The notes: a model not told the origin generated them from the letters alone. A stretch of DNA of 26,366 nucleotides from SVTX01 sp045132775 (GCA_045132775.1 JBGUSX010000003.1:1-26366); one strand, 5' to 3'. Positions 14,558 to 21,548 are shown, counted from the first letter of the stretch. Translations and numbers: made by a program.

Positions 14558-15406
14558 TTACATTTCAAAAAGCTTATCGATCAGCTCCCGCTTTCTATCA
14601 TCGTCAAGAGCATCGTTACAATTGATACTCTCCACGATAGTTTTAAAATCATTTTGCTCAAGTGCAGAGGTTTTCTTGGGAATATAATATCCCCTTCCAT
14701 CGTGCCTAATGTCATAGCCAATTTCTTTTAGCAACGCTATATTGCGACCTACAGCCTTACGTTCAATAGCAGTTTTCGTCGCTATCTCCTGCTGATTGAG
14801 GTGCTCATTGCTGTTTTGCAGGGCTTTAAGGATCAAAACGGGATAAGCGGAGGTGCCCCAAGGTTGATTTAAGGTTAATTCTAATTCGATTGTAAGTTCT
14901 CGGAGCTTGTTCTTAGGCGCGCGTTCGGCGAAGAATTTAAATTCATAGAATTCTTCGTCATTGTCCATCACGACCATATTTGTTCGCAAGGACATCTCTT
15001 CTCCGTAGCATTCAAACACGAGATAATCTTCGCGTATCGTGATGTTAAAATCGTTGAGCTCATCCGTTTCCTCGTCTTCATCATACCAATCATCATCAAC
15101 ATACATATCAGAATCGTTTTTTATCTTCTCCGGCTCATAAGGATAATCGGCAATGTCATCCGATGGCAATGCATCTCCAACACGGAAAAAGTCCTCACGA
15201 GAGACATAACCTTCAATAAAGCTTGCCATCGCTTCGCGGTAGGGAATGTTGATTCCGTCGCGTATTTCATCAGTATAATGTTGAACTCCGACGTGTGAAA
15301 TCATTTCACGTACAGTTCGTTTAACATCATCAAATGACTTAAACGTTTCTTTTTGCACTCTATTTCCTGGAATGCATTCATAAGTTAATGTCCACGTTTT
15401 TTTCAT
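14558..15406 (-). CDS. Winged-helix (WYL-type HTH) transcriptional regulator
   Basis: A 282-residue protein. The C-terminal part 'SAYPVLILKALQNSNEHLNQQEIATKTAIERKAVGRNIALLKEIGYDIRHDGRGYYIP' has the layout of the HTH_11 winged helix found at the front of WYL-family regulators: helix, turn, 'ERKxxGRNIxxLKEIGYDI', wing. Here it is preceded by a ~190-residue N-terminal domain, acidic in the middle (DMYVDDDWYDEDEETDEL), instead of being followed by a WYL domain. GGAAGG stands upstream of ATG 15406, and a TTGCCA-N17-TATAAT promoter lies just beyond. It heads the minus-strand module, as BrxR/CapW-type regulators head some defence loci. A shared 10-mer at both module promoters suggests autoregulation. 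Confidence 0.8.
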   Translation of the reverse strand: MKKTWTLTYECIPGNRVQKETFKSFDDVKRTVREMISHVGVQHYTDEIRDGINIPYREAMASFIEGYVSREDFFRVGDALPSDDIADYPYEPEKIKNDSDMYVDDDWYDEDEETDELNDFNITIREDYLVFECYGEEMSLRTNMVVMDNDEEFYEFKFFAERAPKNKLRELTIELELTLNQPWGTSAYPVLILKALQNSNEHLNQQEIATKTAIERKAVGRNIALLKEIGYDIRHDGRGYYIPKKTSALEQNDFKTIVESINCNDALDDDRKRELIDKLFEM

Positions 15407-15436
15407 AAAGCCCTACCTTCCATATCATCGTAATTC

Positions 15437-15478
15437 ATTATACCACACTTTTCGGCAATTGGCAATATAAAAGCGACA
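15437..15478 (-). promoter_or_regulatory. Promoter and candidate operator of the regulator gene
   Basis: On the minus strand, TTGCCA (15465-15460), a 17-base spacer and TATAAT (15442-15437) lie about 30 bases before the regulator start. Directly upstream is the 10-mer AAAAGCGACA (plus-strand 15469-15478), also found at 14534-14543. Confidence 0.75.
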
Positions 15479-15526
15479 TTTTTAGTACATGACACAAACA
15501 ATCTTTTGTAGTTGACAAAATTCCCC

Positions 15527-15555
15527 TTGACAAGCTTACAACTATATGATATACT
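15527..15555 (+). promoter_or_regulatory. Strong promoter of the noncoding RNA candidate
   Basis: TTGACA (15527-15532), 17-base spacer, TATACT (15550-15555). This near-perfect sigma-A promoter reads into a gene-free region and diverges from the regulator promoter. Confidence 0.85.
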
Positions 15556-15561
15556 AAAGCC

Positions 15562-15780
15562 CCTAAGATGTAAGCCTCGCAGACTACTCCATTATGAGTA
15601 TAGCCTGTTTGACTTAATCTTATACAAACAAAATATGATTATAAGTGCCGCGGGCAGTGAGTAAGTCCCGTCTTTCTATACGCTTAGCACGAGCGTTCAC
15701 GAGGTTTTAGACTCGTACTTTTTCTACATAAAGGGCACGGAGATCACCTTTTTAAGCGAACAAGTGCCGTTCGCTTTTTG
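15562..15780 (+). ncRNA. Candidate structured noncoding RNA, about 220 nt
   Basis: The stretch begins at the expected start site of the TTGACA-TATACT promoter and ends in an intrinsic terminator, with no plausible coding frame inside. The 5' domain is closed by TAAGAT (15564-15569) with ATCTTA (15617-15622) and contains TACTC-cattat-GAGTA. The 3' part has ACGAG/CTCGT and a long-range GTGCC (15645-15649) / GGCAC (15734-15738) pairing. The 8-mer AAGTGCCG occurs at 15643 and again in the terminator loop at 15762, so two alternative pairings for GGCAC exist. It stands upstream of the relaxase gene and could be a transfer or copy regulator. No match to a named RNA family is claimed. Confidence 0.55.
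15754..15780 (+). terminator. Terminator of the noncoding RNA candidate
   Basis: Stem AAGCGAAC (15754-15761) / GTTCGCTT (15769-15776) with a 7-base loop and a U tract (15775-15779). It is nested in a wider imperfect stem formed by CGGAGATCACC and GGTGTTTCTCTCCG. Confidence 0.75.
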
Positions 15781-16095
15781 GTGTTTCTCTCCGTAACCTG
15801 TATGTGAAAGTACGGGTCTTTTTTGTTTTCTCCCTTCGCGCTTCGTGCCATCTTGGCGCGAAGATGATTTCGGCTCAGAGTGAGCCGAAGTGAGAAGTAA
15901 CCACCCGAAAAATACGGCAGTAGTATCATCGGATATATGATAACTGCCCCCACAAATACATAACCGCCGACGAGAGAAAGGAGGTCGCGGAGGCGGTAGC
16001 AACGGCAAATTCATTGGTCGTTGCATAGGGAAATATCCGAGCGAGTGAGGATATTGTCCACATAAAAGCGTGTTGCAGAGCGCCTGCAATACGCC

Positions 16096-16229
16096 GTGTT
16101 CGTGAAGGTATGAGCGAACACCAACACGGGATTGGCGGGCAAATCTCGTGTTGTGCCCTCGGCAGAGCGCAATGGACTTTTGATGCGGAGTGTCAAAAGT
16201 GCCTTTGCGTTACTTTTGACAAAAGTAAC
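16096..16229. other. Probable origin of transfer (oriT) with competing hairpins
   Basis: A chain of inverted repeats lies just upstream of the relaxase gene. They are GTGTTCG/CGAACAC (16096-16121); a bulged stem CAACACG-GATT / AATC-CGTGTTG (16122-16153) around GGCGGGC; ACTTTTGA/TCAAAAGT (16176-16200); GTCAAAAGT/ACTTTTGAC (16192-16220); and GTTACTTTT-gac-AAAAGTAAC (16209-16229). The last three share arms and cannot all form at once. Mob/Pre-family relaxases nick at hairpin sites next to their genes, so this is the likely oriT. The nick position cannot be read from sequence. The gene-free region around it (15781-16407) holds further small hairpins, for example TACTGC-tttc-GCAGTA at about 16276-16291. 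Confidence 0.6.
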
Positions 16230-16393
16230 AAAACGCATCCCTTCGCTAACCGCTTCGGGCTGTATCGGACAAGCCGATATACTGCTTTCGCAGTACGTTG
16301 TTGTTGAATGACGGGCTTCGCCCTTATTGAACAAAACTTTACGGTATGCTCGTTTCACTCGCAATAAGAAATTTAGCCGAAAAGGCAAAACAC

Positions 16394-16410
16394 AGGAGGT
16401 GGATTTTATA
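16394..16410 (+). promoter_or_regulatory. Ribosome site placing relaxase start at an ATA codon
   Basis: AGGAGG (16394-16399) is followed after 8 bases by ATA (16408-16410) and then the expected N-terminus VRSVSATLGEGC. No ATG, GTG or TTG lies at proper spacing in frame. Confidence 0.6.
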
Positions 16411-17694
16411 GTAAGAAGTGTAAGCGCAACTTTAGGAGAAGGCTGTCTTACCCACAATGACCGTAGCTTCACGGCAGACAACGTGGACGGCAGCAGAACG
16501 CATCTGAATATCGCCTATATCAACGAGCCGATAAAGGAGGTCTATCACAAGCTCTTTGACGAGGCACTTGAAAAGTACAACGCGAAGCAAACCCGCAATG
16601 ACCGCAAGATAGCGGACTACTACGAAAAGATACGGACGTCGAAGCAAGAAAAACTATTTCACGAGATCATCATCCAAGTTGGCAACTGTGACGATATGAG
16701 TGCCTTGGGCGAAAACGCCGAGCTTGCCAAGAAGATCTTGGACGAATATTTCCACGGCTTTCGGGAGCGAAACCATACCTTGCACGTGTTCTCCGCGCAC
16801 TTGCATATGGACGAGGCAACGCCGCATCTGCACATTGACTTTATTCCCCTCGCCAAGAACAGTAAGCGAGGCTTGGAAACGAGAGTATCTCTCAAACAAG
16901 CGTTAAAGGCACTTGGCTTTGAGGGCGAAGGTCGGGAGAATACCGAGGGCAATCAATGGGCGAATGCCGAGAAAAAATATCTTGCCGAGGTGATGGAGCG
17001 TTACGGCATACAGAGAGTACCCGATAAGAATGAGAACTTAGAGCATCTGTCCGTCCTCGACTACAAGAAGCAGGAGCGAAGCCGAGAGGTCGAACAACTA
17101 ACCGAGCAGGCGGAGGCATTGGAGCAATCAAACGCTGAGGCGCAACGGGAAACTGCGGAGATACGGGAAAGTCTTGAAAAGATGAAAGCCGAGCTTTCCG
17201 AGCTAACCGAGGACAAGAACGAGATCGACCTTGAGTATAGCAAATATTTCGGGGAGGGATGGGAGCTCCCCGAACCGAGTGCGTTAATGAGCGCAAAGAC
17301 CTTCCGCAGCAAACACGCTATTCCGCTGATTTCAAAACTGAAGGACATTATCCGCAAGCTCATCGTCAACGTAGTAGAGATTACGAAGATGTGGAAGAAA
17401 GCCATTGCGGAAAAGGATGACTACAAATATGAGTGTAGAGATTTGAGGAGAGAGAATGGCGAGCTTCGCCGTGATGCAGAAGCTTTCCACATTGTACGGA
17501 GCGCTATCGGAACGCAGGAAACCGATAATATCCTACACAGAGCCGAGGAAGAACGAAAACGTGCCGAGGCGGAACGGATTGCCAAGGAGCGTGCCGAGCA
17601 GGAGGCGCGGGAACGTGAACGAGAGGAACGCCGCCTTGCCCGTCTGCAAGCAAGGGGCAAAAAGAAATCCCGCGACGAGCGCGGAGATCGGTAA
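16408..17694 (+). CDS. Mob/Pre-family relaxase (MobA/MobL, TnpZ-like)
   Basis: This relaxase nicks the element at oriT and leads one strand into a recipient, using another element's conjugation machinery. The N-terminal 200 residues hold the family core: 'VRSVSATLGEGCLTHNDRSF', 'RTHLNIAYINEPI', and the metal-binding histidines in 'AHLHMDEATPHLHIDFIPL' (His140 and His142 with this start). The 'GLETRVSLKQALKALGFEGEG' motif follows. A long coiled coil (about 215-290) and a basic Arg/Glu-rich tail make up the rest. The start is set at ATA 16408 by an ideal AGGAGG. The alternative is TTG 16327, which adds 27 residues but has no ribosome site. In Tn4451 the equivalent protein is TnpZ. Confidence 0.9.
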   Translation: MVRSVSATLGEGCLTHNDRSFTADNVDGSRTHLNIAYINEPIKEVYHKLFDEALEKYNAKQTRNDRKIADYYEKIRTSKQEKLFHEIIIQVGNCDDMSALGENAELAKKILDEYFHGFRERNHTLHVFSAHLHMDEATPHLHIDFIPLAKNSKRGLETRVSLKQALKALGFEGEGRENTEGNQWANAEKKYLAEVMERYGIQRVPDKNENLEHLSVLDYKKQERSREVEQLTEQAEALEQSNAEAQRETAEIRESLEKMKAELSELTEDKNEIDLEYSKYFGEGWELPEPSALMSAKTFRSKHAIPLISKLKDIIRKLIVNVVEITKMWKKAIAEKDDYKYECRDLRRENGELRRDAEAFHIVRSAIGTQETDNILHRAEEERKRAEAERIAKERAEQEAREREREERRLARLQARGKKKSRDERGDR

Positions 17695-17876
17695 AAACGG
17701 GGACACGGTCTTGACCGAGAAAAAACGCAAATTTCCGTTTCTGACAGCCAAAATCGTATCTCACATCAAAAAGGCGTTTTCTATTTAAAAATTGGCATTT
17801 TCTTACGCTCTTGACCGAGCTTTTTTAGAGAAAACCGCCTTACTTCAAAAAACTTATGAAAATAGGAGAAAAAACG

Positions 17877-18170
17877 ATGATAACGAACAAAACCAAAAGC
17901 CAAAAAACAACAGAAATCTATTTTGATGAAACACCCGCGCCCGTAGTGATACGGACACACAACATCGCTTTGAAGAAACGGCTGCTTGCCTTTGCCGAGA
18001 AGTTTCCCGCGCTCTGTCGGTTGACCGACGATGACGAGCTTGGATACCTTTCCTTTGAGATAGATAAGAAAAGGTTTGCCTATCGCATCACCGAGCCCTA
18101 CACTGAGGAACGCAAAGCGTTAGCAAGAGCCAAGATGATCGAGATTAACAATAAGGAGGACGTTGAATGA
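17877..18170 (+). CDS. Conserved small protein of mobilizable elements, 97 aa
   Basis: The start at ATG 17877 is supported by AGGAG; an in-frame ATG at 17856 is less well placed. The core 'VVIRTHNIALKKRLLAFAEKFPALCRLTDDDELGYLSFEIDKKRFAYRITEPYTEERKALA' matches a small protein that I recall next to Mob/Pre relaxases and serine recombinases in clostridial elements, where the block reads 'NKRLQKRLLAFAEK(F/Y)PELCRLTDDD'. Its function is unknown. It overlaps the next start (ATGA), so the two genes are coupled. The 180-bp gap before it holds a weak GCTC/GAGC hairpin with a T run (about 17807-17826) and a repeated CTTGACCGAG, with no gene. Confidence 0.8.
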   Translation: MITNKTKSQKTTEIYFDETPAPVVIRTHNIALKKRLLAFAEKFPALCRLTDDDELGYLSFEIDKKRFAYRITEPYTEERKALARAKMIEINNKEDVE

Positions 18171-18439
18171 ATAAAGAATTAGAAAAGTATATTGACGAGC
18201 GATATGCCGAATATGAAAAGTATTGGGCTGAAAATCCGCTACCGCCATATGTGCCGGTGGTTGACACCGAGAGAAAGAAAATTCCTGTGCGTTATGATGT
18301 TCCCGATTCCACCTATGATTTAGAAGTAAAATCGGGGCATACGACCTATGAAGTAGTTGGGCATTTCAATCCTGACGCAAGAGAAAATTTCTTGCAAAAA
18401 ATATTGCGAATGGTAAAGGAGGAAAAAAGTTTACAATGA
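18167..18439 (+). CDS. TnpW-like small protein with N-terminal extension
   Basis: A 90-residue protein. The C-terminal 40 residues ('VKSGHTTYEVVGHFNPDARENFLQKILRMVKEE') follow the TnpW pattern of Tn4451-type elements: TYxVxxHF, then a helix KIxRxIxxE. The N-terminal half ('ELEKYIDERYAEYEKYWAENPLPPYVPVV', 'ERKKIPVRYDVP') is a charged helix followed by a short strand region not found in minimal TnpW. It overlaps the gene before it by 4 bp and precedes the second recombinase, as the smaller TnpW-like gene precedes the first. Biochemical role unknown. Confidence 0.8.
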   Translation: MNKELEKYIDERYAEYEKYWAENPLPPYVPVVDTERKKIPVRYDVPDSTYDLEVKSGHTTYEVVGHFNPDARENFLQKILRMVKEEKSLQ

Positions 18440-18465
18440 AACTGTCACTTTATCGTTGTAAAGCG

Positions 18466-18494
18466 TTGAAATGTTGTTCGACTTATGATATAAT
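18466..18494 (+). promoter_or_regulatory. Promoter of the second recombinase
   Basis: TTGAAA (18466-18471), 17-base spacer, TATAAT (18489-18494), about 45 bases before the start codon. Confidence 0.85.
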
Positions 18495-18502
18495 AGAGAC
18501 AA

Positions 18503-18525
18503 GCGATAATACTGTATCGGTTGTC
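18503..18525. repeat. Leader motif of recombinase 2, inverted relative to the copy near tnpV
   Basis: The leader contains GCGATAATACTGTATCGG; reversed, it matches 3958-3979 with one substitution and one indel. The inner CGATA/TATCG is itself an inverted repeat. It sits between the -10 and the ribosome site, where a bound protein would block transcription or translation. Confidence 0.6.
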
Positions 18526-18539
18526 GGAAAGGAGCAAAT

Positions 18540-20189
18540 TTGAATAGACAACTGAATGAAAACAGAATCACGGCTCTTTATTGCCGTCTGTCCCAAGACG
18601 ATGGGAGAGAAGGTGAGAGCAACAGTATAGTCAACCAAAGAAGCTTGTTAAATGAGTTCGCTCGTAAAAATCATTTCAAAAACCTGCAATTTTTCGTAGA
18701 TGACGGATATTCGGGTACGACCTTTGATAGACCTCAGTTCAGAAAGATGGAGCGACTCATCGAGAACGGCGAGGTCGGAACGGTCATTGTCAAGGATATG
18801 TCCCGTCTTGGCAGAAACTATCTGCAAGTAGGAATGTATACCGACATCGTGTTTCCTGAAAACGACGTGAGGTTTATTGCCATAAACGATAATGTCGATT
18901 CCGATGTGCAAACCGAGTTCGATATGACACCGATCCGCAACTTCTGCAATGAGCTTTTCGCAAGAGATACCGCAAAGAAGATCAAAACCACCTTCAAGAT
19001 GAAGGGTGAGCAAGGCGAACATCTTGCTACAAGACCGCCGTTGGGTTACAAGAAGGATGAAAAAGATCCAAACAAATGGGTCATTGATGAACCTGCCGCC
19101 GAAATCATACGAAAGATATTCAAACTTTGTATGGGCGGTATGGGTCCTCAACAGATAGCAAAGCAATTGGAGGCAGAAAAGGTTTTAACGCCTACCGCTT
19201 ATCTCTACCCCCTGTTTGGTGAGCTTGGTGATAGAGATCCTTATCATTGGGATCACAACACCGTAGGCAAAATTCTTGAACGGCAGGAGTATGTGGGTAA
19301 TACCGTCAACTTCAAAACAACCTCTAAGGATTACCGAACCAAAAAGCGAGTGATGAATGATGAGGAAATGCGAAAGACCTTTGATGACACGCATCCCGCT
19401 ATCATCGATGCTAATACCTTTGAGGTGGTTCAAAAGATCAGACAGAACAAGCGAAGAAGAACGGCGACGGGGCGATTCCAACTATTTTCGGGCAAGCTGT
19501 TCTGCGCGGATTGCGGAGCAAAGCTTCATTTCGCGGGTAGCAATAAAAATCCCAAAGAGGATCATTACACTTGTGCCAATTACCGAAGCAATACGGGGAC
19601 TTGTACAGCGCATTATATCCGAAACTCTGTGTTATACGATTTGGTTTTCAAGCATATCAAGAGTATGCTTGTGTATGTGCAGCAGTTTGAAGAAGCCTTT
19701 GTTTGCCGAGAAATCGAAAAGGCAGACCGAGAACGTCAAATGACGGTTGCAAGCGCAAAAAAAGACCTTGTAGTATTAAGGCGCAGAGATGAAGAGCTTG
19801 ACAGGCTTTTTAAGCGAACCTATGAAGATATGGTATCGGGACGAATCTCCGAAGCGAGATTTGACACACTCTCCGCAGGGTACGAGCAGGAGCAAGCGGA
19901 TGTAAAGCGCAAAATCGTTATGCTTGAAGATCTCATTGAGAACGGAGAGGAACAAGCGAAAGACTTAAAACAACTCCTTGCCAACGTTCGCAAGTACACC
20001 GATCCCGAGGAGCTTACTCCCGAAATGCTAAATGATTTGGTTGACAAAATAGTAGTCCACGCTCCCGATAAGAGCAGTGGGCACAGAACGCAAAAGATTA
20101 AAATTTACTACAACGCTGTCGGTATCATTGATTTGCCTACCAACACGGGACGCAAACAAGATTCCTCAGCTTCAAAATTAGCCGTATAA
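18540..20189 (+). CDS. Large serine recombinase (TnpX-type), second copy
   Basis: A 549-residue recombinase that should excise and insert the element carrying the relaxase. The catalytic domain starts 'NRITALYCRLSQDDGREGESNSI' with nucleophile Ser18, and contains the standard 'VKDMSRLGRNYLQVGMYTD'. A recombinase domain (about 165-300) contains 'RPPLGYKKDE' and 'YVGNTVNFKT'. The zinc ribbon is 'FCADCGAKLHF ... CANYRSNTGTC'. A coiled coil and a DUF4368-like C-terminus ending near 'HRTQKIKIYYNAVG' follow. The start is TTG 18540, placed by AAAGGAG. It is clearly homologous to the first recombinase but diverged throughout, so it probably belongs to a different element. The element end should lie within the next 100 bp or so. 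Confidence 0.95.
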   Translation: MNRQLNENRITALYCRLSQDDGREGESNSIVNQRSLLNEFARKNHFKNLQFFVDDGYSGTTFDRPQFRKMERLIENGEVGTVIVKDMSRLGRNYLQVGMYTDIVFPENDVRFIAINDNVDSDVQTEFDMTPIRNFCNELFARDTAKKIKTTFKMKGEQGEHLATRPPLGYKKDEKDPNKWVIDEPAAEIIRKIFKLCMGGMGPQQIAKQLEAEKVLTPTAYLYPLFGELGDRDPYHWDHNTVGKILERQEYVGNTVNFKTTSKDYRTKKRVMNDEEMRKTFDDTHPAIIDANTFEVVQKIRQNKRRRTATGRFQLFSGKLFCADCGAKLHFAGSNKNPKEDHYTCANYRSNTGTCTAHYIRNSVLYDLVFKHIKSMLVYVQQFEEAFVCREIEKADRERQMTVASAKKDLVVLRRRDEELDRLFKRTYEDMVSGRISEARFDTLSAGYEQEQADVKRKIVMLEDLIENGEEQAKDLKQLLANVRKYTDPEELTPEMLNDLVDKIVVHAPDKSSGHRTQKIKIYYNAVGIIDLPTNTGRKQDSSASKLAV

Positions 20190-20197
20190 ACGGAGAA

Positions 20198-20227
20198 AGT
20201 CCGTGTGGCTCGAAAGCCACACGGACT
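20198..20227. terminator. Strong hairpin after recombinase 2
   Basis: Perfect 13-bp stem AGTCCGTGTGGCT / AGCCACACGGACT with a CGAA tetraloop. The plus-strand side lacks a T run; the minus side continues TTCTCC, so it may mainly stop the oppositely oriented oxidoreductase gene. Confidence 0.7.
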
Positions 20228-20293
20228 CATAAGAAAAACTTCGTCATCGCTACTTAACATATCGCAGGTCGCCGTTTGGCTCCCTTGGTGTTA

Positions 20294-21340
20294 TTACACT
20301 TCGAAATCAACGGGTTTGCCGAGTCTGTCAGACTCAAAGCAAGCTTCCATTACCTTCATAACGCGTCTCATCTGGGGATGTGTTACGAGCTGAGTTGCAT
20401 TGCCGTCTATAGCTGCGCAGAAGTTTCGGTAGTAGTCGTGGACATCACTTGCGGGCTTTTCAAGCTCGTACTCGTCCATTGTTACGCTATCACGCGGAGC
20501 CATCGTCTTTGTAAGACCTGCGGCGGTCTCAACGGGAATGACCTCGCTCTCGTGCCAATACTTACACTTTGCGACCTTACACTTTTCGCGCCAATCGGTA
20601 ATGATAGCCGAACCCTTTTCCGCTCTCATATAGAAACGGGGCATTGCGATAAAGTTATAGGTTCCGACCTCAATGTATGCGCTCTTTCCGCCCTCAAAAT
20701 AGATGGTGAGCTTGAATCCGTCATCGACCTCATTATTCGTAATGTGGTCAAGCGTACAGTAAACCTTCTCGATCTTCTCGTCAAAGATCTGGAGCAGCTG
20801 GTCGATAAGGTGAACGCCCCAGTCAAGGACCATTCCGCCGCCGTGCTCCTTCTCACCTCTCCAGTCACTCGGAATTCCGCGAGAGCCGTGGATACGCGAT
20901 TCGATATTGATGATAGAACCAAGCTCGCCCGACTCCTTGATCTGCTTCATAGCAAGGAAATCGACGTCAAAGCGTCTGTTCTGGTGAACGGCAAACTTCT
21001 TTCCGCTCTCCTCGGCTGCCGCGATCATCTGATCGAGCTCCTCGGAGTTCATTGCTACGGGTTTTTCGCAGATAACATTCTTTCCTGCCTTCAGAGACTT
21101 AACGACAGTCTCAAGGTGAGAGTCGTTGGGGATAGCCACCGTAACAAGATCTACTCTTTCGTCTGCGAGCACCTCCTCGAGAGAGTCGTAGGCAAAAATT
21201 CCGCGCTCACGAGCAAGAGTTGTCTTTTTGGGGTCTATATCGTATATACCTAAGAGGTTAACAACGTCGCTTTTTTGTGCGTGCTGAACGTGCCAGGAGC
21301 CCATTCCGCCGTAACCGATAACAACAAGGTTTTTCTTCAT
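20294..21340 (-). CDS. Gfo/Idh/MocA family NAD(P)-dependent oxidoreductase
   Basis: A 348-residue cytoplasmic dehydrogenase of the inositol/glucose-fructose type. The N-terminal Rossmann fold carries 'VVIGYGGMGSWHV' (Gly9, Gly11, Gly12, Gly14) and 'GIYDID', with Asp at the end of strand 2 suggesting NAD preference. The family motif 'CEKPVA' (Glu92-Lys93-Pro94) and 'HQNRRFD' follow. The catalytic segment 'GGGMVLDWGVHLIDQ' supplies Asp173 and His177. The length is typical. The start ATG 21340 has AAAGGAAG upstream, and a TTGACA-N16-TAAAAT promoter lies about 45 bp beyond. The substrate, probably a sugar or polyol, cannot be told. It appears to be a chromosomal gene standing just past the right end of the mobile region. 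Confidence 0.93.
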   Translation of the reverse strand: MKKNLVVIGYGGMGSWHVQHAQKSDVVNLLGIYDIDPKKTTLARERGIFAYDSLEEVLADERVDLVTVAIPNDSHLETVVKSLKAGKNVICEKPVAMNSEELDQMIAAAEESGKKFAVHQNRRFDVDFLAMKQIKESGELGSIINIESRIHGSRGIPSDWRGEKEHGGGMVLDWGVHLIDQLLQIFDEKIEKVYCTLDHITNNEVDDGFKLTIYFEGGKSAYIEVGTYNFIAMPRFYMRAEKGSAIITDWREKCKVAKCKYWHESEVIPVETAAGLTKTMAPRDSVTMDEYELEKPASDVHDYYRNFCAAIDGNATQLVTHPQMRRVMKVMEACFESDRLGKPVDFEV

Positions 21341-21383
21341 AATAAATGCTTCCTTTCATTGTAAAGGGGATCACCCTATATTC

Positions 21384-21411
21384 ATTTTAACACATTTTGA
21401 TGTTATGTCAA
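21384..21411 (-). promoter_or_regulatory. Promoter of the oxidoreductase gene
   Basis: Minus strand TTGACA (21411-21406), 16-base spacer, TAAAAT (21389-21384). Confidence 0.75.
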
Positions 21412-21482
21412 GAATGTAAAGGCAAGATAGCAAGTTTTGTCCACTTTTTTAATTGATTTTCCAAAAAATATCTGCATTATTA

Positions 21483-21511
21483 TTGAAAAAACCTACTTGT
21501 TGTGATAAAAT
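21483..21511 (+). promoter_or_regulatory. Promoter of the MBL-nucleotidase-peptidase operon
   Basis: TTGAAA (21483-21488), 17-base spacer, TAAAAT (21506-21511), 38 bases before the ATG of the MBL gene. It diverges from the oxidoreductase promoter. Confidence 0.8.
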
Positions 21512-21548
21512 ATGTCTAAAGAGAGCGATCTTTCCTTAGGAGGTGTCT

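Larger units (their letters stand above)
15527..20227 (+). mobile_element. Mobilization and integration core of a Tn4451-type element (true ends unknown)
   Basis: A single-direction set of ncRNA candidate, oriT-like hairpins, Mob/Pre relaxase, small conserved protein, TnpW-like protein and large serine recombinase. This combination defines mobilizable elements of the Tn4451 type. The left end is probably upstream of tnpV (3501-4007), making the operons at 5086-15406 its cargo. The right end should be just past 20189. No direct repeat marking the ends was found by eye. Confidence 0.75.

Noticed and set aside
13464..14687. 407-codon plus-strand frame
   Set aside because: Antisense to two better-supported minus-strand genes; hydrophobic, Cys-rich composition typical of a shadow frame.
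15724..16481. Minus-strand frames of 121 and 156 codons in the oriT region
   Set aside because: No ribosome site, odd composition, and they cross hairpin and terminator structures.
17456..17788. 110-codon frame overlapping the relaxase end
   Set aside because: Mostly the relaxase read in another frame; no ribosome site.
20276..21253. 325-codon plus-strand frame
   Set aside because: It lies antisense to the clear Gfo/Idh/MocA gene, has no ribosome site and shows no motif.
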